DNA of 57,285 nucleotides from Kalymmatonema hyalinum WJT4-NPBG1. Lineage in GTDB: Bacteria; Cyanobacteriota; Cyanobacteriia; Cyanobacteriales; Nostocaceae. A program made the position numbers and the translations under genes. Each line of letters opens with the position of its first letter. Position 1 is the stretch's first letter. Below are positions 6,610 to 14,943 of this stretch, one piece after another. Under the pieces are notes generated by a model. That model did not search any database. It was not told the origin of the DNA and worked only from the letters and a program-made list of their open reading frames with translations. The stretch spans positions 1 through 57,285 of the forward strand of contig JAHHIB010000057.1 in assembly GCA_019359075.1 (NCBI GenBank). The letters are read 5' to 3'.

Positions 6610-7578
6610 ATGAAACCATTACGTATCCTCACCTGGCATATCCACGGTAGCTATCTCCACTACTTAACACAGAGTCACCATCACTTTTATTTGCCTGTCA
6701 AACCAGAACGACCGGAAGGATATGGCGGTCGTTTGGGGGGTTTTCCTTGGTCAGATAATGTTCATGATGTTTCTGCAGAGGAAGTCAGAAATCTTAAGTT
6801 TGACTGTATTTTATTTCAGTCGCGTAAGAACTATCTTGAAGACCAATACGAGATTCTCTCTGAGTCACAGCGACGGCTACCCCGAGTTTACCTTGAACAC
6901 GACCCACCACGGGAACACCCAACGGACACACGTCACGTTGTAGATGATTCAGATGTGTTGCTGGTTCATGTGACGCACTTTAACCAACTCATGTGGGATA
7001 GTGGTCGCACTCCGACTCGTGTGATTGAACATGGAGTTATGATACCCGATGGTGTTCGCTACACAGGTGAACTAGAACGGGGACTGGTGGTAGTGAATGG
7101 TTTGCGATCGCGCGGTCGTCGTTTGGGTGCAGATGTCTTTGAACGAGTCCGCCAAGAAATTCCCCTAGACTTGGTTGGTATGGGTGCAGAAAAACTCGAT
7201 GGACTAGGCGAGATACCACATCACCAATTACCAGCATTTGCTTCACGCTACCGCTTTTTCTTTAATCCCATCCGCTACACCAGCTTAGGGCTTGCTGTGT
7301 GCGAAGCAATGATGGTGGGTTTGCCAATCATTGGACTAGCAACGACAGAAATGGTCACGGTAGTAGAAAACGGAGTTTCTGGCTACGTCGATACCGATAT
7401 TAACAAGCTCATTGACAAAATGCACCAACTTCTGCACGACCAAACTCACGCACAAAAGTTGAGCCAAGGTGCAATAGCAACAGCGCAAAAACGCTTTAAC
7501 ATCCAAAGATTCTCTCAGGACTGGGACGAAGCATTTCAATCAGTCATTAGTCCTTTGTCTTCTGTTCTTAGCAAATGA
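6610..7578 (+). CDS. Glycosyltransferase family 1/4 protein
   Basis: A 322-residue GT-B fold enzyme. The N-terminal part (KPLRILTWHIHGSYLHYL, residues 2-19) is characteristic of cyanobacterial GT1 proteins next to sugar clusters. The C-terminal domain has RYRFFFNPIRYTSLGLAVCE (about 215-240), where the terminal glutamate fits the E-x7-E donor motif, then GLPIIGLATTEMVTVVENGVSGY. ATG 6610 follows a run of TAACTAATAACTA filler, and the ribosome binding site is weak. It ends 10 bp before the next gene and is probably co-transcribed with it. Sugar specificity is unknown. Confidence 0.85.
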   Translation: MKPLRILTWHIHGSYLHYLTQSHHHFYLPVKPERPEGYGGRLGGFPWSDNVHDVSAEEVRNLKFDCILFQSRKNYLEDQYEILSESQRRLPRVYLEHDPPREHPTDTRHVVDDSDVLLVHVTHFNQLMWDSGRTPTRVIEHGVMIPDGVRYTGELERGLVVVNGLRSRGRRLGADVFERVRQEIPLDLVGMGAEKLDGLGEIPHHQLPAFASRYRFFFNPIRYTSLGLAVCEAMMVGLPIIGLATTEMVTVVENGVSGYVDTDINKLIDKMHQLLHDQTHAQKLSQGAIATAQKRFNIQRFSQDWDEAFQSVISPLSSVLSK

Positions 7579-7588
7579 CAAATAACAA

Positions 7589-9565
7589 ATGACTAAATCA
7601 ATTGCCTTAATTAGCGAACACGCCTCACCTCTTGGTACCTTTGGGCGTGCAGATAGTGGTGGTCAAAATGTCTATGTAGGACAGATAGCAAAACATCTGG
7701 CTATTGCTGGATACACAGTTGATGTTTTTACGCGGCGGGATAGTCACGAATTGCCAGAAATTATCGAATGGATGGATGGCGTTCGGATTGTGAATGTCCC
7801 GGCTGGTCCTCCCATGTACGTCCGTAAAGAGGATATGTTGCCGTATATGGAAGAGTTTACGGCATATGTCCTGAATTTTTGTCAAAATCCTTGGTTTTTT
7901 CAAAGCAAAGCGCACAAAAAGTACGACTTGATACACGCAAATTTCTGGATGTCAGCATTGGTAGCGGCAGAAATTAAGCAAGTGTTGGGGATTCCTTTTG
8001 TTGTTACTTTTCATGCTCTCGGTCGTGTGCGCCGCTTTTGGCAAGGTGAGGCGGATGAATTTCCTGATGAGCGATTTACTATTGAAGACCGCATCGTTGC
8101 CGAAGCTGATCATATTATCGCTGAGTGTCCGCAGGACGAGGAAGACTTGCTGCGTCTGTATCATGCCAAAAAAGAGAAAATCACCATTATTCCTTGTGGT
8201 TTTGATGCAAGTGAGTTTTGGCAAGTTGATAAAACAACCGCTCGTAAAAAGCTTGGTTTACCGCCTGATGAGCGTCTCATTCTCCAGTTAGGACGTTTGG
8301 TACCTCGAAAGGGCGTTGATACAGTCATTCGTGCCTTTGGGCATCTTCTGCAACAGTATCACATCCAGGCAAAGCTGTTGATTGTAGGCGGTGAATCAGA
8401 AAAACCAGATCCTAGCCTCACACCAGAAATCGCTCGTTTGCAAACTATTGCAACTGAAGAAGGCGTTGAGTCGCAAGTGACATTTGTCGGACGCCGCAGC
8501 CGCGAAATGGTTAAATATTACTACTGTGCTGCTGATGTTTTCCTGACAACGCCTTGGTATGAACCGTTTGGCATCACACCTTTAGAGGCGATGGCTTGTG
8601 GAACGCCAGTGATTGGTTCTGATGTTGGTGGTATTAAATATACCGTAAAAGACAGTGAAACTGGCTATCTTGTACCGCCAAATCAGCCAGAGGCGATCGC
8701 CGAACGCATTGCCTATCTCTACAAAAATCCTCAAGCACACAAGCGTTTAAGCCACAACGCAATACAACGCGTCAATCACCAGTTTACCTGGGAAAAGGTA
8801 ACAAGTTCAGTCGCGTCTCTGTATGAAAAAGTCTTGAGTCAAAAGCACAAACCAATTTTTCTTTCCCCCCCTGCTCCCGAAGCTTCCCCTGCTCCCCCTC
8901 TCGCCTCTTCCCTCACTTTTGTTGATGACAGTTTTGCAGCAGCAATAGCGGCGATGGAAAAATCCCGACAAACTTTGAAAACAACCATTCTTGAAGCAGC
9001 GGAGGTACTCTTGAGTTGCTTTTCCTTGGGTGGTAAGGTGCTTGTGTGTGGCAATGGTGGTAGTGCGGCGGATGCTCAACACTTTGCAGCGGAATTTGTT
9101 GGTAAATTACGTTGCTCGAAGCGTGCAGGGCTACCAGTGATTGCACTGACGGCTGATACTACTTTTTTAACTGCTTGGGCGAATGATGTTGGGTACGAGT
9201 ATGTTTTTTCCCGACAGGTAGAAACATTTGCTCAACCGGGGGATGTATTACTTGGCATTAGTACAAGTGGGCGATCGCGCAATATCATCGAAGCGTTTAA
9301 AACTGCTCGTTGCTCCCACATCAATACTATTGCTTTAGTTGGCGGTGACGGTGGGGAATTATTGCCACTAGCAGATTTAGCACTCGTTGTCCCAGCCACA
9401 GATACCCAACGTATTCAAGAGGTACATCACCTCGTACTACATCTTTTGTGTGAATTGGTTGAGAAGCAAGTTGGGAAAAAAGAGGAGGGGGAGAGTGGGA
9501 GAGTGGGAGAGACAAAGAGTAGCCAATGGAAATCATCACTTCTATCAACTCCGGTAATACCTTAG
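7589..9565 (+). CDS. Fusion of GT4 glycosyltransferase and phosphoheptose isomerase (GmhA-like)
   Basis: A 658-residue two-domain protein. Residues 1-415 form a GT4 enzyme: GRADSGGQNVYVGQIAKHLA near the N-terminus, LGRLVPRKGVDTVIRAF near 235, and EPFGITPLEAMACG as the E-x7-E donor motif near 330. A Pro/Ala/Ser linker (about 424-444) joins a SIS domain (about 445-640) with CGNGGSAADAQHFAAEFVG, STSGRS and QRIQEVHHLVLH. The His/Glu and Gln/His pairs match the zinc ligands of GmhA, which converts sedoheptulose 7-phosphate to D-glycero-heptose 7-phosphate, the first step to ADP-heptose. The fusion with GT9 neighbours argues for heptose-containing glycans. The last 30 residues are low-complexity. 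Confidence 0.9.
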   Translation: MTKSIALISEHASPLGTFGRADSGGQNVYVGQIAKHLAIAGYTVDVFTRRDSHELPEIIEWMDGVRIVNVPAGPPMYVRKEDMLPYMEEFTAYVLNFCQNPWFFQSKAHKKYDLIHANFWMSALVAAEIKQVLGIPFVVTFHALGRVRRFWQGEADEFPDERFTIEDRIVAEADHIIAECPQDEEDLLRLYHAKKEKITIIPCGFDASEFWQVDKTTARKKLGLPPDERLILQLGRLVPRKGVDTVIRAFGHLLQQYHIQAKLLIVGGESEKPDPSLTPEIARLQTIATEEGVESQVTFVGRRSREMVKYYYCAADVFLTTPWYEPFGITPLEAMACGTPVIGSDVGGIKYTVKDSETGYLVPPNQPEAIAERIAYLYKNPQAHKRLSHNAIQRVNHQFTWEKVTSSVASLYEKVLSQKHKPIFLSPPAPEASPAPPLASSLTFVDDSFAAAIAAMEKSRQTLKTTILEAAEVLLSCFSLGGKVLVCGNGGSAADAQHFAAEFVGKLRCSKRAGLPVIALTADTTFLTAWANDVGYEYVFSRQVETFAQPGDVLLGISTSGRSRNIIEAFKTARCSHINTIALVGGDGGELLPLADLALVVPATDTQRIQEVHHLVLHLLCELVEKQVGKKEEGESGRVGETKSSQWKSSLLSTPVIP

Positions 9566-9612
9566 TGAGGACTTTAGTCCTCTCGTAACAACATAGCAAG
9601 GACTAAAGTCCT
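9566..9612. repeat. Paired palindromes AGGACTTTAGTCCT
   Basis: GAGGACTTTAGTCCTC and, 20 bp later, AGGACTAAAGTCCT are each perfect palindromes. They lie just after the fusion gene and before the ribosome binding site of the next reading frame. Such dispersed palindromes are frequent in cyanobacterial intergenic DNA and may also attenuate transcription. Confidence 0.6.
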
Positions 9613-9648
9613 AACTACAAAAATTAATTTAAAGGAGACAAAACAACT

Positions 9649-9728
9649 ATGGAAGAACTCAAAGGCAAAGTCGTATTAGTCACAGGGGGCGGACGTGGAC
9701 TGGGAGAAGCTATCAGTCACACGTTGGC
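9649..9728 (+). pseudogene. Short-chain dehydrogenase (SDR), N-terminal fragment
   Basis: After a good ribosome binding site (AAAGGAGA), ATG 9649 starts MEELKGKVVLVTGGGRGLGE, the nucleotide-binding TGxxxGxG motif of SDR enzymes. Homology ends after about 26 residues (AISHTLA). The frame stays open by chance to 9933 but encodes a shadow of the GT2 remnant that follows. SDR enzymes are about 250 residues, so about 90 percent of the gene is missing. The junction at 9721-9728 marks a deletion. Confidence 0.75.
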
Positions 9729-10169
9729 AGTGCGGTTATTGGACTCAGCTTTATTGATGATGTTCGCCCTCACGAGCAAAAAATTGAGTTTTGGGATGGT
9801 GCAGTTGAGCCGGAGATTGTCAAACCTGACACAGCCGAATGGGAACGCTGGCGTTTGCATAACGCCGCTAATCTTTACCATGTGCAGAAAAGCTTGGGTC
9901 TTACCCAGAAAGAGCAACGGAAATACCGTGTAGCTTGGGTGGGCGGTTGTGTCATGTATGATACAGAAAAACTTCGCAGGCTCGGTGGCTACTCGTTCTG
10001 GCAGCAGCTTCCCTCGGAACACTGTGGTGAGGATGTTTTGGTGCAGTTGCGGTTGATGGAACTTTACGGGGGTTGTGGGATTATTCCTTCGGGTGTCTAT
10101 CATCAAGAGTTGCCCACCACGATTGTTGACCGTAGTTCTCCTGCGGATAAATACGTAGAACTAATGTAG
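9729..10169 (+). pseudogene. Family 2 glycosyltransferase, C-terminal fragment
   Basis: Starting at 9729 in a different frame from the SDR piece, 146 codons encode IGLSFIDDVRPHEQKIEFWD, VAWVGGCVMYDTEKLRRLGG and HCGEDVLVQLRLMELYGGCG, ending at TAG 10167-10169. This is the C-terminal half of a GT2-type glycosyltransferase: the GED motif is the usual catalytic-base region, and the N-terminal nucleotide-binding half is absent. No start codon or ribosome binding site serves it except internal ATG 9855. One deletion that joined the SDR start to this end explains both fragments. Confidence 0.75.
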
Positions 10170-10195
10170 AGACGCTTCAAACAGCGCGTCTCTAC
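10166..10195. repeat. Dispersed hairpin GTAGAGACGC...GCGTCTCTAC
   Basis: Ten-base perfect arms around a ten-base loop overlap the stop codon of the GT2 fragment. The sequence type (tagagacgc/gcgtctcta) is a common intergenic repeat of Nostocales and may serve as a transcription stop. Confidence 0.6.
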
Positions 10196-10213
10196 AACTA
10201 ACTATTAATTAAT

Positions 10214-11242
10214 ATGCGTAAAATTTTGTTTATTGAGCTATTAGGTGGAATTGGCGATGTTTTAATCGCGTTAAGTGCAATTCATGCCTTGGCGGGATCG
10301 CACCCAGCCGCTGAACTGACAGTTTTAACTTTCCCGCCAGGAGGTGAACTCCTGAAAAGCGATCCGCTGATTAAGCGGGTTGTCTATGCGGAACCAGGAA
10401 AGGCAAAACAATCAGTTGTTGAGTTACTATCTGGTGAAACTTTTGATTTGATTGTCTCTGATACAAATTACGACGATATTGATAAAGTTATTCAAAATAG
10501 TGGCGCGTCGCAGGTGGTCACAAATTTGTGGCGACAACCTGCAGCAAATGAATTGGTGGGCGATCGCTTTGTCAAAATCCTACAAGCAGAAGGTTTCATC
10601 AGCCCGGATGCGATTAAACTTGCACAACTCCACCTCACCCCTGATGAAGTCAGTAGATCACAAGAGCTATTCAATCATGTCCGCCGTCCTTTGGTGTTCT
10701 TATGTCCAGATGCCGGGATGGCAATTAAGCGCTGGTCTGATGTAAATTTTATTACTTTAGGTAAAATATTACAGCAGCGTTGGGATGCGACTGCGATTGT
10801 CCCAGTGGGTTCTGATGCCAAGCAGGCAACATACATTGCTGAGAAGATTTGGGGTGCACGGGTTTTGCCCCGTGGGAAGTTGCGGGATTTGGCAGCAGCT
10901 TTGGCGTGTGCTGATTTGGTCATTGCCGCTGACACGGGTCCAGCACGGATAGCTGCGGCGTTGAATGTGCCAACTCTTACTTTGTTTGGTCCTTCTTGGC
11001 ATGGGCGTTATGGTCAACCCTCACCTCATGTCAATTTGCAAGGATACCCCCAGTGTCCTGAGCGCAATATCAATAATTTTACGGTGCAGCGATGTTGGTG
11101 CGGTGGGGTGTGTCCGTTGGATAAGGGTTGGCAAAGTTGTATGGAGGGGATTTCGGTTGATGAGGTTTTAAGTGTTGTGGAGGGGTGTTTGAATAAACCC
11201 CAGAGGCGCAGAGAACACAGAGGAGAGGAGGTTTTGAGTTAG
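10214..11242 (+). CDS. Glycosyltransferase family 9 (heptosyltransferase-like)
   Basis: A 342-residue GT9 enzyme. The N-terminus LFIELLGGIGDVLIALSAI has the family GD--IA-PAI-like motif. The C-terminal domain has CPDAGMAIKRWSDVNFITLG (about 160-180) and ADTGPARIAAALNVPTLTLF (about 240-260), the nucleotide-sugar site. A Cys-rich segment (RCWCGGVCPLDKGWQSC) near residue 295 resembles the cysteine cluster of heptosyltransferases in related cyanobacterial loci. Its last residues (PQRRREHRGEE) derive from a common intergenic repeat. It ends four bases before the next gene, so the two are operon partners. Confidence 0.9.
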   Translation: MRKILFIELLGGIGDVLIALSAIHALAGSHPAAELTVLTFPPGGELLKSDPLIKRVVYAEPGKAKQSVVELLSGETFDLIVSDTNYDDIDKVIQNSGASQVVTNLWRQPAANELVGDRFVKILQAEGFISPDAIKLAQLHLTPDEVSRSQELFNHVRRPLVFLCPDAGMAIKRWSDVNFITLGKILQQRWDATAIVPVGSDAKQATYIAEKIWGARVLPRGKLRDLAAALACADLVIAADTGPARIAAALNVPTLTLFGPSWHGRYGQPSPHVNLQGYPQCPERNINNFTVQRCWCGGVCPLDKGWQSCMEGISVDEVLSVVEGCLNKPQRRREHRGEEVLS

Positions 11243-11246
11243 AAAC

Positions 11247-12350
11247 ATGAGGTTAAACTTGCAAACTTCAAAATCCAAAATCCAAAATCCAAGGTTGCAT
11301 GGGTTGCGTAACATTCTGGTGATGCGGCTGGACAATATTGGTGATGTGATTATGACGAGTCCGGCTTTGCGGGCTATTAAGGAGAATTTGCCGGAGTGCC
11401 GTTTGACGTTGATGGCGAGTCCGGGTGGGGCGTTAGCAGCGGAGTTATTACCTTGGGTAGATGCGATTATGCCCTGGCGTGTCCTCTGGCAAGATTTGGG
11501 TAAGTTGGATTTTGACCCGGCGCGGGAGTGGGAATTGGTGAGGACGCTGCAAAATGGCAAGTTTGATGCGGCGATTATTTTCACTAGTTTTAGTCAAAGT
11601 CCACATCCGGCAGGGTTTTTATGTTATTTGGCTGGTGTTCCGTTACGGGTGGGTGAGTCTAAGGAAGCGGGAAATGGTGTGCTGACGCTAGAAGTACCAT
11701 CTGCGCCAGATGAGATTCATCAAGTTGAACGAAATTTGAGATTAATTGAGGCTGCTGGGTTTGAAGTTTATGATCGCAGTCTCTGCATTCAGATACCAGA
11801 AGCTGCACAACGAGAAGCAGTAATGTTATTAGGGACTAGTAGCGATCGCTTAAGCGCTTACTACAACTATATCTTGCTCAATCCCTGGACAAGTTGCCAA
11901 TCTCGCAATTATGACTCTCAACGCTTTGCTTTTGCTGCACGTCAACTAGCAGAAATAACACAAATGCCTGTGGTGGTTACTGGTGTGGAAAAAGACCGCT
12001 CCAAAAGTCCATCTTTACTTGCTACACTAGGCGACTATGGAATTGACCTCATTGGCAAAACAACTTTGTCTCAACTAGCTGCACTGATTGCCAATGCAAA
12101 ACTTGTACTTACCAACAACACTTCAACGATGCACATAGCTGATGCTACGCGCACACCCACTGTTGTGATGTTTGCGGGAACCGAACTTGAGTGTCAATGG
12201 GAACCACGCAATGGGACTTCCCGCTTACTCCGCCGCCCTACCACCTGTAGCCCTTGCTACGCTTTTACCTGTCCCTATCAGTTGGAATGCTTAGATATCT
12301 CTCCAGAGGAAGTGGTAGCCGCAGGGCTGGAATTGATAAACGGTTCGTAG
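11247..12350 (+). CDS. Glycosyltransferase family 9
   Basis: A 367-residue GT9 enzyme starting four bases after the previous stop. Residues 8-16 (SKSKIQNPR) are encoded by three copies of the heptamer TCCAAAA, a short tandem repeat absorbed into the reading frame. The true domain begins at about residue 20 with NILVMRLDNIGDVIMTSPAL. The donor motif reads TNNTSTMHIADATRTPTVVM, with NNTS replacing the usual DTG, so donor use may differ. It is the intact paralogue of the truncated gene at 5623. Conserved cysteines (TCSPCYAFTCPYQLEC) lie near the C-terminus. Confidence 0.88.
   Translation: MRLNLQTSKSKIQNPRLHGLRNILVMRLDNIGDVIMTSPALRAIKENLPECRLTLMASPGGALAAELLPWVDAIMPWRVLWQDLGKLDFDPAREWELVRTLQNGKFDAAIIFTSFSQSPHPAGFLCYLAGVPLRVGESKEAGNGVLTLEVPSAPDEIHQVERNLRLIEAAGFEVYDRSLCIQIPEAAQREAVMLLGTSSDRLSAYYNYILLNPWTSCQSRNYDSQRFAFAARQLAEITQMPVVVTGVEKDRSKSPSLLATLGDYGIDLIGKTTLSQLAALIANAKLVLTNNTSTMHIADATRTPTVVMFAGTELECQWEPRNGTSRLLRRPTTCSPCYAFTCPYQLECLDISPEEVVAAGLELINGS
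11268..11292 (+). repeat. Heptanucleotide tandem repeat inside a GT9 gene
   Basis: About 3.5 copies of the unit TCCAAAA sit within codons 8-16 of the GT9 gene. Short tandemly repeated heptamers are typical of filamentous cyanobacteria. The number of copies could change the N-terminus or shift the frame. Confidence 0.75.
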
Positions 12351-12373
12351 TAAGCGCAAAGAGCGCTTATTAC
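12347..12373. repeat. Palindromic repeat AGTAAGCGC...GCGCTTATT
   Basis: An 11-base arm with one mismatch overlaps the GT9 stop codon. Related palindromes (AGCGCTTAAGCGCTT and AGCGCTAAAGCGCT) lie at 19117 and 50852, making a small dispersed family that may end transcripts. Confidence 0.55.
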
Positions 12374-12393
12374 AAATTAATTACCGATGACTA

Positions 12394-13617
12394 ATGACTA
12401 TTACTATTGCCATTATTGCTGGCACTTACAAACCGGAGCGTTGTGGTGTTGCTCATTACACTGCTTGTCTGCGGGATGCGCTGAAAAAGCATGGCATTCA
12501 GTCTGTTGTCCTCACTACCCATGCAGCCGCCACAGAAGTTAATGACAAGAGCGTTAGGGGTGTGGTACAAGATTGGCGATTTGCTGATTTAATGTCTTTG
12601 GTACAAGCAGTACATGCCACCAAAGCTGATATTTTGCATATTCAACATGCAGCAGGCACTTACGGTTTTGAACGTGCTATCTTTTTGTTACCACTACTTC
12701 TGAAAGCGACAGGTTATCGCCAACCAATTGTCACGACAGTGCATGAATACGGCTGGTGGGAATGGCAACCTAAAGCTATTCCCCCACAACTTATAGAATA
12801 GTTGAAGATGTGGGGACAGCAACGCGGCTGGTGGGATAGAGAAGACGGGTTTTTACTGAGTTTGAGCGATGCATTAATTACAACGAATGCGGAGGCAGAA
12901 AAAGTTATCCATCAACGGCTACCCCAACTAGTTAAGCGCGTATCGCTTATTCCCATAGCTGCAAATATTGATGTTACGCCTATTGAACGAAACACAGCAC
13001 AACAGCAATTACGTCAAAGGTGCAACTTTGCTCAAGATACCACTGTCATCGCCTTTTTTGGCTTTCTTCATCCAGTCAAAGGGCTAGAAACGCTTCTACC
13101 AGCATTCAAAAAAGTTCTAACAACTCATCCGCAAGCACGGTTGTTGTTGATTGGTGGTGTGGAAAGTCTAGCTTTGCGGGGAGAAGAAGCAAAACGCTAC
13201 TGGCATAAACTCCACACGCTTGTAGCTGAACTAAACTTAAGCGAAATAGTACATCTTACCGGCTATCTGGATATTGAAACCGCCTCAAAATATCTTTCCG
13301 GGTGCGATATCGGAGTCCTACCCTTCAACCACGGAATGACGATGAAAAGCGGTTCACTTTTGACTTTATTAGCTCATGGTTTGCCAGTCATCGCCACCCA
13401 ACATCCCACACCTCTACCCGATGGACATCCAGTACAGCTCGTTCCTCCTCGCAATATACACGCTTTGGCAGATGCACTTTGCCAACTTCTAAACGACCCT
13501 GATAAATGGAACCATTTAAGTAATGTCGGTCGTATTTTTATCGAAAACTATACTTGGTCTAACATAGGGCGATCGCACTTCAGCATCTACCAAAAACTTC
13601 TAAAACACCAAGAATGA
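12394..13617 (+). pseudogene. Glycosyltransferase family 4 interrupted by one amber codon
   Basis: Two open segments in the same frame are separated by a single TAG at 12799-12801. The first 135 residues (IAIIAGTYKPERCGVAHYTA onward) are the N-terminal Rossmann domain. The following 271 residues (WGQQRGWWDREDGFLLSLSD onward) carry the C-terminal domain, with FFGFLHPVKGLETLLPAF and KSGSLLTLLAHGLPVIA. Homology reads straight across, as expected if one sense codon (for example CAG) became TAG. Total length would be 407 residues, normal for GT4. Unless the stop is suppressed, the product is a useless N-terminal half; internal restart at ATG 12805 would give only the C-terminal domain. Confidence 0.82.
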
Positions 13618-13681
13618 AGAATAAAGAGTGAAGAGTAAAAATTTTTCTCTCTTCACCCGCGCCTCTTGTAACCATCGCGAC

Positions 13682-13879
13682 TCATTTGTTGCGGATGTCC
13701 CTGTACAAGAAGTTGTTGATTATACCCTTGACTTACTTGCTACCACATCTCTGGCAGACAGATGATTTCTACCTCCTGGAAGTTACACCAACGCCTTGGG
13801 AAAGATGCAGTACATACCAAATATTTGGTATCAATTGCTTCATGAGGAAAGCACATCACAGGAAAAGGAGATATTTTGA
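13682..13879 (+). pseudogene. Fragment of an unrecognised gene, coupled to the YihY gene
   Basis: One frame reads SFVADVPVQEVVDYTLDLLA, stops at TGA (about 13760), then continues in the same frame as LPPGSYTNALGKMQYIPNIW to TGA 13877-13879. That last stop overlaps the ATG of the next gene (TGATG), the usual sign of translational coupling, which suggests a real gene end. The upstream end is lost in repeat-like filler (AATAAAGAGTGAAGAGT). I do not recognise the protein. The fragment may be what remains after a deletion between it and the GT4 gene. Confidence 0.4.
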
Positions 13880-14907
13880 TGAATTTAAAGGCAGTTTGGG
13901 GGCTGTTCCAAGAGACATTTAACGAATGGAGTAACGATAAAGCGTCGCGGTTAGCCGCAGCATTATCTTATTACACAATTTTTTCCCTCGCTCCATTGCT
14001 GATTATTGTGATTGCGGTTGTCGGTGCGGTGTTTGGAGAAGATGCAGCAAGGGGTGAGATTTACCGACAAATAAGAGGTTTAGTCGGTGATGCTGGCGCA
14101 CAAGTTATCCAGACAGCAATTGAAAGTGCCAGCCAGCCCAAAGCGGGAACTATCGCCTCACTCATCAGTATCGTAGTCCTCATATTTGGTGCAACTGGTT
14201 TATTTGCCGAGTTGCAAGATGCCCTGAATACGATTTGGGAAGTCCAGCCGAAACCGGGACGCGCTATGAAAAACATGGTTCGCCAACGCTTTACGTCGTT
14301 CGCAATGGTGCTAGCCATTGGTTTTCTATTACTTGTGTCACTTGTGCTTAGCGCGGTGTTGGCAGCAGTGGTTGGTTACTTTAGACATATGGTGCCTGGT
14401 GTCGATTTTATCTGGCAAATTGTCAACTTCCTCCTTGGTTTTGCCGTCACCACAGTGCTATTCGGACTCATTTTCAAAGTCCTGCCAGATGTCAAAATTA
14501 CTTGGAATGATGTTTTAATTGGAGCCGCCATCACCGCACTTTTGTTCTCCATCGGTAGGTATCTTCTGGGGCAGTATCTCGGTAACGGCAGCTTTGGCTC
14601 AGCCTACGGCGCTGCAGGCTCAGTCGTCGTTGTCCTAGCCTGGGTTAACTATGCTGCCCAAATTCTCTTTTTCGGTGCTGAGTTTACGCAGGTTTATGCT
14701 AGAAGATACGGTTCTCGTATTGTCCCAGATAAAAATGCTGTCCCCCTCACTGAAGAGGCTCGTCTAAATCTAGGGATGAAACCAAAAAATACGACTCCAC
14801 AAACAAAAACAAGGAAACAATCTGGCAATAAGTCTAACTTCATTAGTCGCCTCTTACGGCGCTTTACCCAAAATAAGCATTTAAAGCGTAAAAGAAGCCC
14901 TCGGTAA
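13879..14907 (+). CDS. YihY/BrkB-family inner-membrane protein
   Basis: A 342-residue multipass protein. The N-terminal SNDKASRLAAALSYYTIFSL (about 15-35) is the diagnostic YihY/UPF0761 motif, and about six membrane helices follow to residue 275 (for example MVLAIGFLLLVSLVLSAVLA). GNGSFGSAYGAAGSVVVVLA near 235 is the second conserved signature. The cytoplasmic tail is very basic (KRKRSPR). The family was once misnamed ribonuclease BN; its function is unknown, with links to envelope transport. ATG 13879 is chosen by homology and by the TGATG overlap; TTG 13876 is the only alternative. It ends before a repeat-rich intergenic region. Confidence 0.9.
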   Translation: MNLKAVWGLFQETFNEWSNDKASRLAAALSYYTIFSLAPLLIIVIAVVGAVFGEDAARGEIYRQIRGLVGDAGAQVIQTAIESASQPKAGTIASLISIVVLIFGATGLFAELQDALNTIWEVQPKPGRAMKNMVRQRFTSFAMVLAIGFLLLVSLVLSAVLAAVVGYFRHMVPGVDFIWQIVNFLLGFAVTTVLFGLIFKVLPDVKITWNDVLIGAAITALLFSIGRYLLGQYLGNGSFGSAYGAAGSVVVVLAWVNYAAQILFFGAEFTQVYARRYGSRIVPDKNAVPLTEEARLNLGMKPKNTTPQTKTRKQSGNKSNFISRLLRRFTQNKHLKRKRSPR

Positions 14908-14943
14908 TTTTAAAAACTTCTTTTGCATATGTATTTAGTAGAA

